A stretch of 64,000 nucleotides of DNA, taken from the NCBI RefSeq assembly GCF_004363805.1, contig NZ_SNZP01000005.1, forward strand, positions 1-64,000. Direction: 5' to 3'. The stretch is from Paludibacterium purpuratum (GTDB taxonomy: Bacteria > Pseudomonadota > Gammaproteobacteria > Burkholderiales > Chromobacteriaceae). The translations under genes and the position numbers were made by a program. Below, in pieces: positions 28,167 to 37,641 of this stretch (positions are counted from its first letter, which is position 1; each line of letters begins with the position of its first letter). The notes under the pieces were generated by a model that was not told the origin of the DNA, searched no databases, and saw only the letters and a program-made list of their open reading frames with translations.

Positions 28167-29323
28167 CACGCACCCAGAATCTGGCGGATGGCAGCGATGA
28201 CCCGAGTCTGATCCGCCTCGGTCATGCGGGTATACAGCGGCAGCGAAACCTCGGCTTCGAACGCCTGTTGCGCATGCGGGAATTGCGCCGGCGACAGTTG
28301 ATAGCTATCGCGCCAGATCGGATGCAAGTGTAGCGGGATGAAGTGCACCGAACAGCCGATCCCCAGATCGGCCATGCGCTGGATGAACTCGCCACGTTCG
28401 ACGCCGGCTTCCGGCTTGAGGCGCACCGGGTACAGGTGCCAGGCGTGGGCGTCGCCGACGTGCGGCTTGGCCGGGAGGATCAACGGCAGATCGGCCAACT
28501 CGATGTCGTAGCGCTCGGCCATGTCCATGCGCGCCAAGTGGAAGCGACGCAACTTCTTCAACTGGTGCAGCCCCAGCGCGGCGGCGATGTCCGGCATGTT
28601 GTACTTGAAGCCCGGCTCGATCACTTCGTAGAACCAGGCCGGCGACTTGGATACATACCGGTCGAATGCATCGCGGCTGATACCGTGCAGGCGCATCACC
28701 TTGCAGCGCTTGATCAGATCGGGGTTCTTCGACACCACCATGCCGCCCTCGCCGGTGGTCATGGTTTTGTTGGCATAAAAGCTGAATACGGTGGCATCGG
28801 TGTCCAGCGTGCCGATCAGCTTGCCGTTGTAACTGGTGGGCAGCGAATGGGCGGCATCCTCGACCACCTTCAGGCCATGCTCGCGCGCAATCGCGATGAT
28901 CTCGTCCATCTCGCAGGCCAGGCCGGCGAAGTGCACCGGCACGATGGCGCGGGTCTTGTCGGTGATGGCGCGGCGGATCGCCTGCGGGTCGATGTTGAGC
29001 GTCTGCGGATCGACGTCCACCAGGACCGGGTGCGCGCCCAGATAGCGCACGACCTCGGCCGTCGTGGTGAAGGTATACGTCGGCACGATCACCTCGTCGC
29101 CCGGACCGATTCCCACGGCCTCCAGCGCCAGGTGTAGGCCGGAAGTGGCCGAATTCACGGCAATGGCCTCGACGTCATCGCCGATGAAGGCGGCGAAGTC
29201 GGCCTCGAACTGCTTGGTCTTCGGGCCGGTCGTCACCCAACCGGAGCGCAAGGCATCGACGACTTCGTTGATCTCTTCCTCGCCGATTTCCGGCAAGGCA
29301 AACGGTAAGAATTTCTCGCTCAT
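28166..29323 (-). CDS. DegT/DnrJ/EryC1/StrS aminotransferase (PglE-like)
   Basis: A PLP sugar aminotransferase of 385 residues. The cofactor lysine is in [13 protein letters not shown] and the substrate segment is [25 protein letters not shown] and [12 protein letters not shown] fit the PglE/PseC-like group that adds a 4-amino group to the UDP-4-keto-6-deoxy sugar. It precedes the sugar transferase and dehydratase, consistent with making UDP-4-amino-4,6-dideoxy-GlcNAc. No PglD-type acetyltransferase for the next step is seen here. Confidence 0.88.
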   Translation of the reverse strand: MSEKFLPFALPEIGEEEINEVVDALRSGWVTTGPKTKQFEADFAAFIGDDVEAIAVNSATSGLHLALEAVGIGPGDEVIVPTYTFTTTAEVVRYLGAHPVLVDVDPQTLNIDPQAIRRAITDKTRAIVPVHFAGLACEMDEIIAIAREHGLKVVEDAAHSLPTSYNGKLIGTLDTDATVFSFYANKTMTTGEGGMVVSKNPDLIKRCKVMRLHGISRDAFDRYVSKSPAWFYEVIEPGFKYNMPDIAAALGLHQLKKLRRFHLARMDMAERYDIELADLPLILPAKPHVGDAHAWHLYPVRLKPEAGVERGEFIQRMADLGIGCSVHFIPLHLHPIWRDSYQLSPAQFPHAQQAFEAEVSLPLYTRMTEADQTRVIAAIRQILGA

Positions 29324-29389
29324 GATTTTCGTTATCCCAGATATGCGATCATATCTCGCGTAAGTTGGCTATCCGTTGCTTCCTATGCG

Positions 29390-30634
29390 CTACTTGGCCG
29401 CGTTCGCCTTGAACAGCTTCTGAAAACGTTTGGCCAGTACGCGGTAATCGTGGTTTTCCAGCACGTAACGCTTGCCGTTCTCCCCCAGCCGCTGACGGTC
29501 TTCCGGGGTCATCGCCATCAGTTGACGCACCGCCTCGGCAATCGCCGCCGGATCTTCCGCCGCGACAGACAAGCCGGCATCGGCCTCGCGCACGCTGTCG
29601 TTGCCGGCGTCGACCGAATGGATCACCGGCCGAGCCGACATCATGTAATCGAATAGCTTGTTGGGGTTGATACCGAAGCGGTAGATCGGCAGCTTGCGCC
29701 AGCCGATGAACAGCGCATCCATGCGCGACAGCAGCGCCGGCACGGCCGCCTTGCTCACCGCCGGCAAGAAATGGACATGGTCGAGCCCCAAATCGCGCGC
29801 CATCTGCTCAAGCGCCATCTTGTCCGGGCCATCGCCCACGAGCACGAACGACACCGGAGCGTCGCGCAGCCAATCGGCGGCCTTGAGCAATTCCTGCAGC
29901 GCATTGGCCAAGCCATGACCGCCGGCATAACCGACCAGGAAGCGCCCTTCGCTCTTCAAGCGCTCAATCAGGGCTGCATGCTCGTCCGGCAGCGTGGCTG
30001 TCGCATTCTCCCACTCGGACACCACGATGCCATTGGGTACATAGTGGAACTTTTCCGGCGCCATGCCGTGCGCCACCATATGCTCCTTGGCACAAGGCAG
30101 CATCGAAACCACCGCATCCGATACTTTGTAGGCGAAATTCTCCGCCTTCTGCAACAGCCATATCCACGGATGCCGCGGCGACATGCCGCCCACTTCGACC
30201 GGCGTCAACGGCCACAGATCGTGCACCTCGAAAATCAACCGTGCCTTGGCGTGCTTGGCGATGAAGCGTGCAGGATAGATATCCAGCGGATAGGTGCTGG
30301 AGGCGATCACCACATCCGGCGTCCACTTATTGACGAAGAAGCGGCTCATATTCCACACCTGGAAGAGATAGGCGAAGATGTTGAGTACGCGCTTGATGCC
30401 GTTGCCGGCATACTTCGGGGTGGCATACCAGGAATAGATAATGCCGTCGATTTCCTCTTCGCCAAACAGGCCGGGCAGATCGCGCGGGTTGTTTTGGCGC
30501 AGATGCGAAAAACTGGCCGCCAGGATGTTGACCTTGTCGCCGGACTTCAACCACTCGCGCGACAGATAATACGGACGGTATTCCATGCCATGCTTCGGCG
30601 AGCCGGCATAATGATTCAGATAGAGAATGCGCAT
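29390..30634 (-). CDS. Glycosyltransferase family 4 (WbuB-like)
   Basis: A GT-B fold transferase of about 414 residues. It begins MRILYLNHYAGSPKHGMEYRPYY, like the WbuB-type amino-sugar transferases. The donor half contains GYAGGHGLANALQELL, LVGDGPDKMALEQ and FGINPNKLFDYMMSARPVI. Probably adds the second sugar to the lipid-linked acceptor. Start ATG at 30634 (a TTG six bases upstream is also possible). A 91-base gap separates it from the preceding transferase. Confidence 0.85.
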   Translation of the reverse strand: MRILYLNHYAGSPKHGMEYRPYYLSREWLKSGDKVNILAASFSHLRQNNPRDLPGLFGEEEIDGIIYSWYATPKYAGNGIKRVLNIFAYLFQVWNMSRFFVNKWTPDVVIASSTYPLDIYPARFIAKHAKARLIFEVHDLWPLTPVEVGGMSPRHPWIWLLQKAENFAYKVSDAVVSMLPCAKEHMVAHGMAPEKFHYVPNGIVVSEWENATATLPDEHAALIERLKSEGRFLVGYAGGHGLANALQELLKAADWLRDAPVSFVLVGDGPDKMALEQMARDLGLDHVHFLPAVSKAAVPALLSRMDALFIGWRKLPIYRFGINPNKLFDYMMSARPVIHSVDAGNDSVREADAGLSVAAEDPAAIAEAVRQLMAMTPEDRQRLGENGKRYVLENHDYRVLAKRFQKLFKANAAK

Positions 30635-30725
30635 ATTCAACCCGGTTGCGGGATTCGGGATCAGCTACCCGGGAATAGTACTCCCGACCGTACGCTGCCT
30701 CTATCCCAATAAAATCAAACGACTT

Positions 30726-31847
30726 TCAATGACTAGGTGCCGGACGTCCGGCCTCCAACTGTTGGTACAACCCCACCAGTTTTTCCCCTTCGGCCTGCCA
30801 GCTATATTTCGCCAACACCGCGCGTTGCCCGCTGGCGCCCATGGCGGCGGCGCTCTCGTTATCCGCTAGCAACGTGCGCAGTGCGGCGGCGATTGCGGCC
30901 GGATCCTGCGGGTCGACCAGCACACCGCAACCGGCGTCCTCGACGATGGCGCGCCAGACAGGAAAATCCGAGGCCACCACCGGCAGACCGGCGGCCATGT
31001 ATTCGAACAGCTTGATCGGTAGGGCATCGACGTAATTGGGCGTCGGGAATAAGGTCACCAACCCGACCTTGGAGCGCGCCAGCACATCGGCCACACCCGC
31101 CCGATCCAGCACGCCCAGGTCGTTGACCTTGCCCCAGCCGGGCGCGGCAGCCAACTCTTCCCGCAGGCCGGATTCGCCCCAGATGCCGGCAAGGTTCAGG
31201 CGGGCCGGTACATCCGGCATGGCGTCGACAATCGGACCGATACCGCGGATACGCGTAATTCCGCCCAGATAGCAAACCTCGTTCTTGCGGCTGTCCCATG
31301 CGGTATCGCGCACCAGTTCGGACAAAATCGGAAAATTGCAGACATCGAGCGCGCGCGCATTGACCGCGGCGAAGCGGGTTCGGATGTGCGGCGTCGAGGT
31401 CACGATGGCATCGAAGCGGCTGGCGACACGGTTCTCCAGCAACTCGAACACGCGCGACACCAGCGGCCGCATCAAACCCGGGATCCAGTGCTTGGCCAGC
31501 AACTGCCGCGGCAGATCCTCATGGACATCGTAGATCACGCGGATGCCGGCATTCTTCAGTTTTAGCGCAGCCAGCATCAGCTCGGGATCGTGAAAATGCG
31601 CCACATCGGGCTTGAGCTTCAACGCAGCCTGAATCACGCGGTCGACCGTCTTGGTCATGCGGCGCAAACGTCCGCCGGTTTTGGCACCGACGTCGTGGAT
31701 GCGCACGCCGTCGCGGATCTCTTCGCCCTGCCCGTCGGCGACGATCAAGGTCACGTCATGGCCGGCGCGGGCCAAGGTGCCGCATTCCTTGATGAAAATG
31801 CGGATATCGTGGCGCGGATGGGCGCTGGTCAGGTGGGCAACTCTCAT
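30726..31847 (-). CDS. Glycosyltransferase family 4
   Basis: 373 residues. N-terminal MRVAHLTSAHPRHDIRIFIKEC, acceptor-side VAHFHDPELM, donor-side LPIKLFEYMAAGLPVVASDFP with the EX7E-like glutamates. The profile is of the retaining GT4 family. ATG overlaps the stop of the upstream transferase by four bases (ATGA). Donor and acceptor cannot be read from the sequence. Confidence 0.87.
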   Translation of the reverse strand: MRVAHLTSAHPRHDIRIFIKECGTLARAGHDVTLIVADGQGEEIRDGVRIHDVGAKTGGRLRRMTKTVDRVIQAALKLKPDVAHFHDPELMLAALKLKNAGIRVIYDVHEDLPRQLLAKHWIPGLMRPLVSRVFELLENRVASRFDAIVTSTPHIRTRFAAVNARALDVCNFPILSELVRDTAWDSRKNEVCYLGGITRIRGIGPIVDAMPDVPARLNLAGIWGESGLREELAAAPGWGKVNDLGVLDRAGVADVLARSKVGLVTLFPTPNYVDALPIKLFEYMAAGLPVVASDFPVWRAIVEDAGCGVLVDPQDPAAIAAALRTLLADNESAAAMGASGQRAVLAKYSWQAEGEKLVGLYQQLEAGRPAPSH

Positions 31848-32956
31848 TTTTTCTTCTTGGCGTTCTGTTTTGGGCCAGCTTGCAGTGTCCGGGTATAAAG
31901 CTCGGCGAAGCGGCGCATATTGTCGGCATGCAATGCCTTCTGCGTCACCAATTGACGGTTGATATCGGCGACGAACTGCAGCCGCTGATCATCTGCCGCC
32001 TGCTGCATCGCCGCCACGAGGTTGTCCGACAAGCGACTCATATCCTCGGCGATGCAACCATTAAGCCCATCGATGATCCATTCGCCATTGGCCGGCAGAT
32101 TCGACAACACCGGCAGGCAGCCATGGCCCATGGCCTCCAGCAGGCTGATACTGGTGGCATCGGAACGCGGGACGCTGATGAACACCCGGCTCTTGCGATA
32201 CAACTCGGCCAGTTCGTGCCCCGGGATAAAACCAGGGAAATCGACACGCCGCAATGCGAGCGTTTCGGCCAAGCGCTTGAGTTCCGGCGTCTGATCGCCG
32301 CTGGCGGCCACCGTCAGACGCCAATCGGGAAAACGGCCGCTGGCCTCAACCGCCGCCCAGGCATGCAAAATGGCATCGATGCGATACAGCGGCTTATGCA
32401 GCCGGCAGGACAGCACGCGCTTCTCCTTGGCGGCAAGATCCGGCGTGAGCGGCAAGGCATCCATACCATAATTGAGCAATTCGATTCGGCAATCGTCGCC
32501 GGCCAGTTCGCGAATGCGCGCCGCCATATAAAGCGAATCGGACGTGATCACGTCGGCCGACTGCAAATTGCTGCGCACCATGCGGCCGAACAAGGCATTG
32601 GAAGCGGGCAATAGCAGAATATCCGACCCCCAGGCTGTCAGCACCTGCGGGATAGCCAGGCCGCGCATCGCACGGCTGGCATGCCAGGCAACGCTGTTGG
32701 CCTGATGCACATGCACCAGCTCCGGCTTGATGGCTTTGATCCAACCTCGCAGCCGCCCGGAGGCCACCAGAGAAGACAAGCGAAAGTCGATACGTTGAAA
32801 GCCGGCCAGATTGGCCGGCCGATATTGCTCCGGGGCGTCGCGGTTGCTGGCCAGCCAGACCTCGCCCACATAGGGGGCGATGCCAGCCAGGTAACGCCAG
32901 GTATGCACCGAGGCCGACCCGACGATCAAGAGACGCGACGCAACCTGCTCAGTCAC
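31844..32956 (-). CDS. Glycosyltransferase family 4
   Basis: 370 residues. It begins RLLIVGSASVHTWRYLAGIA, has VHVHQANSVAWHASRA in the acceptor half and SVPRSDATSISLLEAMGHGC in the donor half, and ends in a lysine-rich tail (KQNAKKKK). This is similar to transferases next to Wzx flippases. Overlaps the acyltransferase gene by eight bases and the next transferase by four. The lysine tail may aid membrane association. Confidence 0.87.
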   Translation of the reverse strand: MTEQVASRLLIVGSASVHTWRYLAGIAPYVGEVWLASNRDAPEQYRPANLAGFQRIDFRLSSLVASGRLRGWIKAIKPELVHVHQANSVAWHASRAMRGLAIPQVLTAWGSDILLLPASNALFGRMVRSNLQSADVITSDSLYMAARIRELAGDDCRIELLNYGMDALPLTPDLAAKEKRVLSCRLHKPLYRIDAILHAWAAVEASGRFPDWRLTVAASGDQTPELKRLAETLALRRVDFPGFIPGHELAELYRKSRVFISVPRSDATSISLLEAMGHGCLPVLSNLPANGEWIIDGLNGCIAEDMSRLSDNLVAAMQQAADDQRLQFVADINRQLVTQKALHADNMRRFAELYTRTLQAGPKQNAKKKK

Positions 32957-33530
32957 GATCCCACTCCTCGTAAAGCGCCATCAATTCCGGATGGGCACTC
33001 AGCCACTCCTGATCCATCGTACGGGTATCGCCCACAACTTGGGCCGGGTTACCGGCCAGCACGGCATAATCCGGATAGTCGCCCGCCGCGACAAAACTAT
33101 AAGCAGAAACCAACGACCCTTTACCCAACCGTGTTCCCGGCATCAGTACCGAATGCGGGCCGATAAAGCTGTAACGGCCGATCACCGACGACTTGCGCAG
33201 ATAGCCGGCATGATTGCGGTGATCGAGGTAATGCCGGCCATACAGCCGGATGGCAATATGGCTGGAATGAGTCAGAATCGATACATAGTTGGTGATCTGG
33301 CACCCCTCGCCGATGGTCAGCCCACCAGAGGCATCGACAAAGTTGAAATGGCCGATATAGACGTTATCGCCGATATCCAAGCGATGTGCATGCTCTACCC
33401 GCGTCAGATTTGACAAACGGGTTCTGCGCAAATACACCCCATCATAGCGACGGAAGCCGTACACCATGCGAGGCTGGATCCAGGCCGATAGTCGGAAACG
33501 CAGACGGTTCAGTAGTTTGGTAAAAATCAT
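32949..33530 (-). CDS. Left-handed beta-helix acyltransferase (WcaF/Maa-like)
   Basis: 193 residues with hexapeptide repeats forming a left-handed beta helix (IGDNVYIGHFNFVD, IGEGCQITNYVSIL, IGRYSFIGPHSVLM) and the catalytic-loop His in LTHSSHIAIRLYGRHYLDH. Ends VLAGNPAQVVGD, the usual closing segment of sugar O- or N-acetyltransferases. Probably decorates the glycan with acetyl. It is not of the PglD type. ATG overlaps the flippase stop by four bases. Confidence 0.82.
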   Translation of the reverse strand: MIFTKLLNRLRFRLSAWIQPRMVYGFRRYDGVYLRRTRLSNLTRVEHAHRLDIGDNVYIGHFNFVDASGGLTIGEGCQITNYVSILTHSSHIAIRLYGRHYLDHRNHAGYLRKSSVIGRYSFIGPHSVLMPGTRLGKGSLVSAYSFVAAGDYPDYAVLAGNPAQVVGDTRTMDQEWLSAHPELMALYEEWDRD

Positions 33531-34840
33531 TTATTAGCTGCGTGATATAGCCAGGTGAAATAGAAAATAAAATACCCGACCATCACCCAGGAAACCAGTC
33601 GAAACGCGCGAACCGGATCGTCCCAGAGGTGGAACCCGGACCACAATGCACCGACGAACAGCGCGGTTTGCACCAAGGAAAGCAGGAAAGCCGTGCGTTG
33701 GCGCTCGATGACCAACGGCACCATCGCCAACGGCGACGCAATAAAATGAAACAAAATAAATGGCGACATGGCCTCGGCGTAACGTCCGGCTGTGCGCCAT
33801 GTCTGGCCCAGCACCAGCCCGAACAACGGCTCGCCGGCGAGTTGGATCACCAGAAACGGCACCAGCGCCATGCCACCCAGGGCGAATGCCATGCGCTTGA
33901 TGATCGGCCGCAGTGGCCGACCGGCATTACGCGCCTCGGCAAGCTCCCGATAAGCGACTTGCGCCACCGCCTGGCCGATCAAGGCCGCCGGCAGCTTCAA
34001 TAGCCGCATCATCATGCCGTAAAAACCCACCGTGGCCGTGCCGGACAAGGCGCCCAACAGAGACAGCGTCAGCGAGTCCTGCAAGGCGGTGACGAACGCA
34101 TGCGGCGTATTGACCTTGGGGAACTCGGAATAGTCGCATGCCACCTGCTTCATCGAGGCGCGATCCACCTCATGCCGCCAGGCGAAACGACGCTTGAAGT
34201 CTTCTCGCGCTTGCGCCAGCAACGACGAGACCTGGCCGGCGAACTGCCCCAGAATCAGGCCGCCCGGACCGGCGTGCAGCATGCCGCCCGCCAACTGCGT
34301 CACCGACATGCCCAGCGATTGACTCATGCGGCCAGAGGCATTGGCGCGATAGCGGGAATGGCGGTTGTTCCAGTTGGTCCACGCCTGCATCATCCCCGCC
34401 AGCCATAACGACAGCGGCAACAGGTACAGCCAGAGCGCGATATCGTGCTCGCTACCGGCATCGCCCATCAGCTTGAGCAACCAATGGTTGACCCCGAGCA
34501 ACTGCGCCACCAGCACCAGCACGGCCAACGCCGTGGCGAAGCACATCGACAATGCCATCAGGTTGCTGGCGCGGCGCTCCTCGGCCGGCAGCACGATGGC
34601 CAATTCGTAACGTGCCGTCGCCAACACCGCCAAGTTCGACATCAGCGCCACGTACAACGACAACACGCCAAAGGCATGCGGCGTATACAGGCGCGTCAGA
34701 ATCGGCTGCGCCAACAGCGGCACGATCTGGGCGAGCGCCGCACCGGTGGCCAACGTCACGATGTGGCGCACGAACCCGGAGCGAACAAAGCGCTGGTACG
34801 AGGCAGCCAGCGCCGAGGGCCGAAGATTAGCCAATGGCAC
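33527..34840 (-). CDS. Wzx-type polysaccharide flippase
   Basis: A 437-residue integral membrane protein with about 12-14 hydrophobic segments. It begins with a TLATGAALAQIVPLLAQPILTRLYTPHAFG segment, typical of oligosaccharide flippases of the MATE/MVF group. It would translocate the undecaprenyl-linked oligosaccharide to the periplasm. It overlaps the aminotransferase at 34827 by 14 bases and the acyltransferase by 4. Confidence 0.87.
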   Translation of the reverse strand: MPLANLRPSALAASYQRFVRSGFVRHIVTLATGAALAQIVPLLAQPILTRLYTPHAFGVLSLYVALMSNLAVLATARYELAIVLPAEERRASNLMALSMCFATALAVLVLVAQLLGVNHWLLKLMGDAGSEHDIALWLYLLPLSLWLAGMMQAWTNWNNRHSRYRANASGRMSQSLGMSVTQLAGGMLHAGPGGLILGQFAGQVSSLLAQAREDFKRRFAWRHEVDRASMKQVACDYSEFPKVNTPHAFVTALQDSLTLSLLGALSGTATVGFYGMMMRLLKLPAALIGQAVAQVAYRELAEARNAGRPLRPIIKRMAFALGGMALVPFLVIQLAGEPLFGLVLGQTWRTAGRYAEAMSPFILFHFIASPLAMVPLVIERQRTAFLLSLVQTALFVGALWSGFHLWDDPVRAFRLVSWVMVGYFIFYFTWLYHAANK

Positions 34841-35924
34841 GCTTTACCGCCTCGACAACCGCGTCTTGGGTCGCCTCGTCCAGGAATGGGTGCATCGGCA
34901 GGCTCATCACACGTTGCGCCGCCGCTTCCGAGCGCGGGAAGCTACCGGCCGGCTGGTTCAGATGCGCAAAGGCCGGCTGCAGATTCAGCGGCACCGGGTA
35001 ATGCACCGCGGTCGGCACGCCAGCCTCTTTAAGCGCCGCCTGCACCGCTTCGCGTCGGTCGACTTCGATGGTGTACTGGGCATAGACGCAATCGCAACCC
35101 TCTGCCAATCGCTGCGTACGCACCACACCGCCCAGCAATTGGTTGTAACGGGCACCGATGCGCGCGCGTGCCGCCAGCTCCTGCTCGAAGGTCGGCAGCT
35201 TGGCCAGCAGCACCGCCGCCTGCAGCGTATCCAAACGGCCATTGATGCCGATGACCGGGTGATGGTAGCGACGATCCTGGCCATGCACACGGATCTGGCG
35301 CATCTTGCGCGCCAATTCGTCGTCATTGGTGAAGCAAGCGCCGCCGTCGCCGTAGCATCCCAGCGGCTTGGAAGGGAAGAAACTGGTGGTGGCGATCGTC
35401 GTGGCGCCACAGGAACGGCGATCCTTATAACGAGCGCCGAAGCTTTGTGCGCCATCCTCGATCACCGCCAGGCCATGACGCTCGGCCACGGCGTTGATCG
35501 CGTCGAAATCGGCGCACTGCCCGTACAGGCTGACCGGGATGATGGCGCGCGTGCGCGGCGTGATGGCCGCCTCGATCAGTGCCGGATCCAGGTTGTAGGT
35601 ATCCGGATCGATGTCGACGAACACCGGCGTCGCGCCCAAAAGCGCGATCATTTCGCCCGTGGCGATGAAGGTGAACGGCGTGGTGATGACCTCGTCGCCC
35701 GGGCCGACGCCCAGCGCCATCAGCGCCACCTGCAGCGCAGTGGTACCGTCGGACACGCCGATCGCGTGCTTGACGCCGACGAAGGCGGCCAACTGCGCCT
35801 CCAACTCCGCCACTTCCGGCCCCATGATGTATTGCCCGTGATCAAGCACCGACTGGATGCGGGCGTCGATCGCCGGTTTCAGATGTTGGTATTGCGCTTT
35901 CAGATCGATGAATTGAATGCTCAT
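34827..35924 (-). CDS. wbpE: UDP-2-acetamido-2-deoxy-3-oxoglucuronate aminotransferase WbpE
   Basis: A PLP DegT-family aminotransferase of 365 residues. It starts FIDLKAQYQHLKPAID, with the cofactor lysine in FFPSKPLGCYGDGG, matching WbpE/WlbC rather than the 4-keto-sugar enzymes. It converts the 3-keto sugar made by WbpB into the 3-amino sugar. Lies directly after wbpD (9-base gap), and its end overlaps the flippase gene. Confidence 0.88.
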   Translation of the reverse strand: MSIQFIDLKAQYQHLKPAIDARIQSVLDHGQYIMGPEVAELEAQLAAFVGVKHAIGVSDGTTALQVALMALGVGPGDEVITTPFTFIATGEMIALLGATPVFVDIDPDTYNLDPALIEAAITPRTRAIIPVSLYGQCADFDAINAVAERHGLAVIEDGAQSFGARYKDRRSCGATTIATTSFFPSKPLGCYGDGGACFTNDDELARKMRQIRVHGQDRRYHHPVIGINGRLDTLQAAVLLAKLPTFEQELAARARIGARYNQLLGGVVRTQRLAEGCDCVYAQYTIEVDRREAVQAALKEAGVPTAVHYPVPLNLQPAFAHLNQPAGSFPRSEAAAQRVMSLPMHPFLDEATQDAVVEAVKRAIG

Positions 35925-35933
35925 TACATGTCC

Positions 35934-36503
35934 TCAGGCCAACGGCGTGCAGTGGTTGCCGCCGATTTCAAAACGTTGCGCACAAACCGGGCAGGTATGC
36001 TCGCCAATCTGGGTCGGCAGGCGTTCGCCACACTGGCACATCCAGCCCAAGCGGCGCGCCGGCGTACCGACCATCAACGCATACGGCTGCACGTCGCGCG
36101 TCACCACGCTGCCGGCGCCGATGAACGCGTATTCGCCCACCGTATGGCCGCAGACCACGGTGGCATTGGCGCCGATGGTGGCTCCGCGCTTGACGATCGT
36201 GCGACGATATTCATGCTTGCGAGAGACATGGCTGCGGGGATTGTTGACGTTGGTGAACACCATGCTCGGCCCGCAGAACACGTCGTCCTCGAGCGTGACC
36301 GCATCGTAGATCGACACGTTGTTCTGCACCTTGACGTTATTGCCGATGATCACGTCGTTGCCGACGAACACGTTCTGGCCGAACGAGCAACGCTCGCCGA
36401 TCTGCGCGCCGGCGCAAATATGGCTCCAGTGCCAGACCCGGCTATCGGCGCCGATCACGGCGCCCTGGTCGACGATGGCGGTTTCATGCACGGTGTAGTT
36501 CAT
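35934..36503 (-). CDS. wbpD: UDP-2-acetamido-3-amino-2,3-dideoxyglucuronate N-acetyltransferase WbpD
   Basis: 189 residues, left-handed beta-helix fold: [36 protein letters not shown], with the catalytic histidine region [20 protein letters not shown] short C-terminal cysteine cluster (CQCGERLP and CPVCAQRF) looks like a zinc ribbon, as in WlbB/WbpD relatives. Completes UDP-GlcNAc(3NAc)A. Ten bases from wbpB and nine from wbpE. Confidence 0.9.
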   Translation of the reverse strand: MNYTVHETAIVDQGAVIGADSRVWHWSHICAGAQIGERCSFGQNVFVGNDVIIGNNVKVQNNVSIYDAVTLEDDVFCGPSMVFTNVNNPRSHVSRKHEYRRTIVKRGATIGANATVVCGHTVGEYAFIGAGSVVTRDVQPYALMVGTPARRLGWMCQCGERLPTQIGEHTCPVCAQRFEIGGNHCTPLA

Positions 36504-36513
36504 GACGTGCCTC

Positions 36514-37578
36514 TCAGTAGTCCAACGGCAACGACACGCGACGGCCGTCGCGCGCCGACAGGTACATGGCGATCAACAGTTCCAGCGACTTCAGGCCTTC
36601 GCGCCCGTCGGTCTCCGGCTCGGCCGTACCCTGCATGACGTTCAACACGTTGTCGTAGTACATCGGATGGCCAAAGCCGTACACACTGGTGGTGGCGTAA
36701 CTGGCGTTGTTGATGTCCTCATCCATCGGATGCGGCTCGGCGAACTCCCAGTGCTGGATCTCGTTGACGGCCATGCCGCCGACCCGCACCGAACCCTTCT
36801 CGCCCAGAATGGTGATCGAACCTTCCAGATTCTTCGGATAGGTCAGCATGGTCACATTCATGCTGCCCAAGCAGCCAGAGCGCCATTTAAGGCTGACCAC
36901 GCCAGTATCTTCCACTTCGATATTGCGTTCCAGCGTGGCGGTATAGGCCTGTACGCTCTCCACCGGGCCGACCAGCCAGTCGAGTAGGTCGACATAGTGG
37001 CTGGCCTGGTTCATGAACGCGCCGCCGTCGAATTCCCAGGTACCGCGCCAGGCAGCCGAATCGTAGTAAGCCTGCGGCCGGGTCCAGAACACGTTGACGT
37101 TGACCATGAACAAACGGCCGAAACGGCCTTCCTGCATGGCGCGTTTGAGCAGTTGCAGCGTCGCGTTGCGACGGTTCTGCTTGACCACGAACAGCCGCTT
37201 GCCGGCGCGGTCGCAGGCCTTGACCATTTCCAAACCATCCTGCCAGCGAGTGGCCATCGGCTTTTCGGTCATTACATGGAAACCGGCTTCCGCGCACTCG
37301 ATGGCCTGTTGCGGGTGCAGGCCGGACGGCGTGGTCAGGATCACGATATCGGCCGTGCTTGCCGCCAACATGGCGGTCAGGCTGCTATGGCCACGGGCGC
37401 CGGTACGTTCTACCGCGGCGGCCAGCGCGGCGGGATCGATATCGCACACGTCGACCAACTCGGCACGGTCGGCATGCTTTTCCAGCGAACCGAAATGGTT
37501 GGCGGCGATACGGCCACAACCGGCTAACGCAAAGCGGATCTTGCGGCCGGTGATGGGGGAATGTTGGACGGTTTGCAT
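36514..37578 (-). CDS. wbpB: UDP-N-acetyl-2-amino-2-deoxyglucuronate dehydrogenase WbpB
   Basis: A Gfo/Idh/MocA oxidoreductase of about 354 residues. Rossmann [13 protein letters not shown], the substrate loop [12 protein letters not shown] with the catalytic Lys, and the later [14 protein letters not shown] with a conserved His. It oxidises the 3-OH of UDP-GlcNAcA and works with WbpE. Start ATG at 37578 has GAGG about 9 bases upstream; a longer frame begins at 37602 without one. A hairpin separates it from wbpA. Confidence 0.9.
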   Translation of the reverse strand: MQTVQHSPITGRKIRFALAGCGRIAANHFGSLEKHADRAELVDVCDIDPAALAAAVERTGARGHSSLTAMLAASTADIVILTTPSGLHPQQAIECAEAGFHVMTEKPMATRWQDGLEMVKACDRAGKRLFVVKQNRRNATLQLLKRAMQEGRFGRLFMVNVNVFWTRPQAYYDSAAWRGTWEFDGGAFMNQASHYVDLLDWLVGPVESVQAYTATLERNIEVEDTGVVSLKWRSGCLGSMNVTMLTYPKNLEGSITILGEKGSVRVGGMAVNEIQHWEFAEPHPMDEDINNASYATTSVYGFGHPMYYDNVLNVMQGTAEPETDGREGLKSLELLIAMYLSARDGRRVSLPLDY

Positions 37579-37603
37579 GGTAACGGCCTCGGTAAATGGC
37601 AAA

Positions 37604-37624
37604 AGGCGACCCCATAGGTCGCCT
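37604..37624 (-). terminator. Intra-operon attenuator hairpin between wbpA and wbpB
   Basis: AGGCGACC / GGTCGCCT, 8-bp stem with a 5-base loop, followed on the minus strand by TTTTGCC. It is short in T, so it is likely partial (attenuation) rather than full termination. Confidence 0.5.
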
Positions 37625-37641
37625 CGTTCAGCGTTAAACGG

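Noticed and set aside
32949..33530. PglD-type acetyltransferase completing bacillosamine synthesis
   Set aside because: The N-terminal UDP-sugar-binding Rossmann-like region of PglD is missing and the catalytic loop looks WcaF/Maa-like.
34746..36638. 630-codon plus-strand frame over wbpE/wbpD
   Set aside because: Antisense frame in G+C-rich coding DNA with no family features.
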